A DNA stretch of 64,000 nt from contig CAVOHC010000015.1 of the NCBI GenBank assembly GCA_963695645.1, positions 62,001 through 126,000 of the forward strand, given 5' to 3'. Below the pieces are notes generated by a model that saw only the letters and a program-made list of their open reading frames with translations, was not told the origin of the DNA and searched no databases. The translations under genes and the position numbers were made by a program. This DNA is from DATBGO01 sp963695645 (GTDB lineage Bacteria; Actinomycetota; Actinomycetes; Streptosporangiales; Streptosporangiaceae). Of the stretch, positions 60,373 to 64,000 are shown piece by piece (the stretch's first letter is position 1; every line of letters starts with the position of its first letter).

Positions 60373-61428
60373 ATGACGTCGCTAGCGGTCTGCGGCCTGT
60401 ACAAGTCATACGCCAGCCAGGCGGTGCTGGCCGGCCTGGATATTGACGTGCCCGCCGGATCCCTCACCGCCATTCTCGGTCCGTCCGGCAGCGGGAAGAC
60501 GACGCTCCTGAGGGTTCTCGCGGGCTTCGAGCGACCCGACGCAGGCACGGTACGGATCGGCGATGCCGTCGTGGACGGGCCAGGCGAGCACGTGATACCC
60601 GAACGGCGCCGGATCGGGTACGTCCCGCAGGAAGGAAGTCTCTTCCCGCACCTGACGGTCGAGGCGAACGTCGGGTTCGGGCTTCCTGCCCGGCAGCGTA
60701 AGGGCCCGCGGACCACCGGGCTGCTGGACGCGGTAGGGCTGGCCGGGCTTGGCAAGCGTTACCCGCATCAGCTCTCCGGCGGCCAGCAGCAACGGGTCGC
60801 GCTGGCCAGGGCACTGGCCATCCGGCCCGACATTGTCCTGCTTGACGAGCCATTCGCCGCGCTGGATGCGCACCTGCGCGCTAGCGTCCGGGCCGACGTC
60901 CTGCAGCTTCTGCGACGGGCCGGAACCACGGCTGTGCTGGTGACCCACGACCAGGACGAGGCGCTCTCCAGTGCCGACCGGGTGGCGGTGCTGCGCGATG
61001 GCAGGATCGCGCAGTGCGCGCCCCCGCAGGATCTCTACTCGCGGCCGGCCGATGCGGATCTGGCCCGTTTCATCGGCGAAGCCAATCTCGTCGAGGGCGT
61101 CCTCGACGGCACCACGGTACGGACCCTCCTGGGCCTGCTCCCGGTCGAGGCGTCAGCGACCGGTCAGCCTCCGGACGGGCCGGTCACCGTGCTGGTCCGG
61201 CCCGAGCAGATCGAACTCCACCGGGCCGCCGGACAGGCGGCTGCCAGCCTGGCGGGCCGGGTGGTCTCCTGCGGATACTACGGCCACGACGCGGTCGTGC
61301 AGGTGCAGCCGCAGCAGGACGGCCACGGGCCCGTCATCATCGTCCGGACCCATGGCGGCAACCTGCTGCCCGCCGGGTCTCAGGTCTGGCTGCGAGCGCA
61401 CGGCCCAGTCATCGCCTGGCCGCGCTAG
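60373..61428 (+). CDS. FbpC-type iron ABC transporter ATPase
   Basis: The 351-residue ATPase has Walker A GPSGSGKTTLLRVLAG, Q-loop YVPQEGSLFPHLTV, signature QLSGGQQQRVALARALA, Walker B IVLLDEPFAAL and H-loop VTHDQDEA. After the ATPase core comes a C-terminal TOBE-like regulatory domain (VTVLVRPEQIELHRAAGQ). ATG 60373 with GAGGG upstream is chosen over a longer frame beginning inside the permease gene. It completes the ferric uptake operon. Confidence 0.92.
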   Translation: MTSLAVCGLYKSYASQAVLAGLDIDVPAGSLTAILGPSGSGKTTLLRVLAGFERPDAGTVRIGDAVVDGPGEHVIPERRRIGYVPQEGSLFPHLTVEANVGFGLPARQRKGPRTTGLLDAVGLAGLGKRYPHQLSGGQQQRVALARALAIRPDIVLLDEPFAALDAHLRASVRADVLQLLRRAGTTAVLVTHDQDEALSSADRVAVLRDGRIAQCAPPQDLYSRPADADLARFIGEANLVEGVLDGTTVRTLLGLLPVEASATGQPPDGPVTVLVRPEQIELHRAAGQAAASLAGRVVSCGYYGHDAVVQVQPQQDGHGPVIIVRTHGGNLLPAGSQVWLRAHGPVIAWPR

Positions 61429-61526
61429 CGCAGCATCGCGGCCATGAACGCCGCCAAACAGCCGCCACGCCAGCCGCATGAGCCACAGCCAGGCGGCTCC
61501 CGGTCGGGCGGGGCCTTCGTGAAGAT

Positions 61527-62939
<1,413 letters not shown>

Positions 62940-63021
62940 GCTGTCATCCTCCCGCATGGCATCCGGCAGGCAAAGCAGCCTGGGCCCGGACGCGATGGCT
63001 GATTACGGATTGAGGTCACTC

Positions 63022-63060
63022 TAGGTACCTAAGGACCGGTCAACTCTCAGGCTCTGAGAG
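63022..63060. promoter_or_regulatory. Two palindromic sites upstream of the aldehyde dehydrogenase gene
   Basis: TAGGTACCTA (63022-63031) is a perfect 10-bp palindrome. CTCTCAG-GCT-CTGAGAG (63044-63060) is a perfect 7-3-7 palindrome. They lie 83-121 bases before the start of the minus-strand dehydrogenase gene, in locally AT-richer DNA. They are candidates for repressor or activator operators. The rest of the gap to 63297 has a short tandem repeat. Confidence 0.45.
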
Positions 63061-63216
63061 ACTGTGAAGATTGGCGGCAGCCATTCAACAGCCAAAACGC
63101 CAATAGCAGCAGGTCATTGTTTCTTCTTGTGCTAAAACGATTCCTATGCGTGACGACCGAATGTCGTTACTTTACGTTACCGCCACTGGGCGCCGCTCTA
63201 CGCGGCTGGCCCGTCG

Positions 63217-63280
63217 CGGGCCGTGCGGACTGGCACGCGGCCGACCATGCGGACTGGCACGCGGCCGGCCGTGCGGACTG
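63217..63280. repeat. Short 24-bp tandem repeat downstream of the Rv2466c-like gene
   Basis: About two and a half copies of a GGCCG-xxx-TGCGGACTGGCACGC unit occupy the 3' side of the gene that ends at 63298. No function is evident. Confidence 0.7.
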
Positions 63281-63297
63281 ACCGGTTCGGCGCTGGC

Positions 63298-63915
63298 TCA
63301 GTCGAAGATCGGGTCCCTGGTGCGGCTGCGCTTCAACTCGAAGAAGCCATCGGTGCCCGTGACGAGCAGGAAGCCGTCCCACAGCTTCGCGGCAGCCTCC
63401 CCGCGCGGGGTCGGCGTGACGACCGGGCCGAAACAGGAGAAGCCGTTAACCGAGATCACCGGGGTGCCCACCTCATACCCGACCCGGTCCATGCCGTCGT
63501 GATGCGAGGCCCGCAGCGCCTCGTCATACTCGGTCGAGGCCATGGCATCGGCCAGCTCGGCGGGCAGTTCCGCCTCGGCCAGCGCGGCTTCGATCGTCGC
63601 GCGGTCCTTCGGCGCCTGCCGCAGGTGGAACCGTGTGCCCAGGGCGGTATAGAGCGGGCCCAGCACCCCGGAGCCGAACTTCTGCTCGGCTGCGATGCAC
63701 ACCCGGGCCGGGCCCCATGCCTGCGTTATGAACTTCTGGTAGCGCTCGGACAGATCCTCCTTGCCCTCATTGAGCACGGCCAGGCTCATCACGTGCCAGC
63801 GCAGGCTGACCGGGCGCACCTTCTGCACTTCCAGCATCCACCGGGAGGTCAACCACGCCCACGGGCACAGCGGATCGAACCAGAAATCAACGTCCACGAG
63901 CTCCTGCTCGGCCAT
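63298..63915 (-). CDS. Rv2466c-like DsbA-family protein with CPWA active site
   Basis: The 205-residue product follows Mycobacterium tuberculosis Rv2466c (mycothiol-dependent nitroreductase) closely from memory: DVDFWFDPLCPWAWLTSRWM, RWHVMSLAVLNEGKEDLSER, AWGPARVCIAAEQKFGSGVL, DALRASHH-like EALRASHHDGMDRVGYEVGT, and FFELKRSRTRDPIFD. Thioredoxin fold with helical insert. The active-site motif is CPWA, not CPWC: the resolving cysteine is replaced by alanine, so a monothiol mechanism through mycothiol would be needed. The start is ATG 63915. From 63916 to the end of the window no gene is recognisable. Confidence 0.88.
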   Translation of the reverse strand: MAEQELVDVDFWFDPLCPWAWLTSRWMLEVQKVRPVSLRWHVMSLAVLNEGKEDLSERYQKFITQAWGPARVCIAAEQKFGSGVLGPLYTALGTRFHLRQAPKDRATIEAALAEAELPAELADAMASTEYDEALRASHHDGMDRVGYEVGTPVISVNGFSCFGPVVTPTPRGEAAAKLWDGFLLVTGTDGFFELKRSRTRDPIFD

Positions 63916-64000
63916 CCGGACTCCTCAGCCGTTCGGGTCAGGTCTGGAAAACCCCCGGTGCAGGTAACCGGATGGCGGCCGGGCACATTCCATGAGGCAG

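Overview
The window is chromosomal DNA from a high-GC Gram-positive bacterium (Actinomycetota). The evidence is the strong G/C bias at third codon positions, a complete CvnA-CvnB-CvnC-CvnD conservon, an IdeR/DmdR-type iron box, a relative of the mycothiol-linked protein Rv2466c, and a hopanoid cluster in the actinomycete order. A soil actinomycete of the Streptosporangiales type would fit, but the genus cannot be read from this sequence. No rRNA, CRISPR array, phage module or intact transposase was seen.

Left part (1-8.8 kb). A DUF2252 protein with a long histone-H1-like Ala/Pro/Lys tail runs off the left edge. It is followed by a K+-channel-like protein and then a four-gene operon: family 2 glycosyltransferase, membrane-anchored beta-helix protein, beta-helix lipoprotein, nucleotide-sugar 6-dehydrogenase. 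Together these look like an exopolyuronic-acid type exopolysaccharide locus.

Accessory stretch (8.8-21.7 kb). A cluster of gene remnants (coiled-coil, ArsR and winged-helix fragments) sits beside a 24-bp copy of the 3' end of a tRNA-Pro. The intact tRNA-Pro(TGG) lies 5.8 kb away in the same orientation. The stretch between, with an NHL-repeat secreted protein, a large LuxR-family ATPase regulator and a small GntR protein, looks like a decayed integrative element. Beyond it come tRNA-Gly(TCC), two DUF1801 proteins, a frameshifted relic of an AbiEi/AbiEii toxin-antitoxin pair, a lower-GC gene with a nucleoside-deoxyribosyltransferase/TIR-like domain, and a 1,116-residue kinase-NTPase-TPR protein.

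Middle (22-35 kb). This holds small secreted proteins (two are paralogues with a CGxFC motif), an MBL-fold/small-ORF/HAD gene set, a flotillin-NfeD-like pair, a siderophore-interacting flavoprotein, an aromatic-type FAD monooxygenase, a PAS-GAF-SpoIIE-HATPase phosphatase and a MacB-like ABC exporter. Several short tandem repeats lie between these genes.

Hopanoid region (35.5-50.5 kb, all on the minus strand). Three tandem GT-C membrane glycosyltransferase paralogues are followed by a tightly coupled seven-gene operon: hpnC-hpnD-hpnE-polyprenyl synthase-shc-(hpnG::ispH fusion)-hpnH. It can make squalene, cyclise it and add the adenosyl side chain. HpnG is fused to a complete IspH. HpnC and HpnD carry repeat-encoded Gly/Ala/Gln inserts in the same loop, and HpnE carries a Gly-rich insert.

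Right part (51-64 kb). A cvnABCD conservon faces a membrane SpoIIE phosphatase. A Pro/Gln-rich ORF and a small ORF precede an iron-box-controlled FbpABC-type ferric transporter. An aldehyde dehydrogenase and an Rv2466c-like protein with CPWA instead of CPWC close the window.
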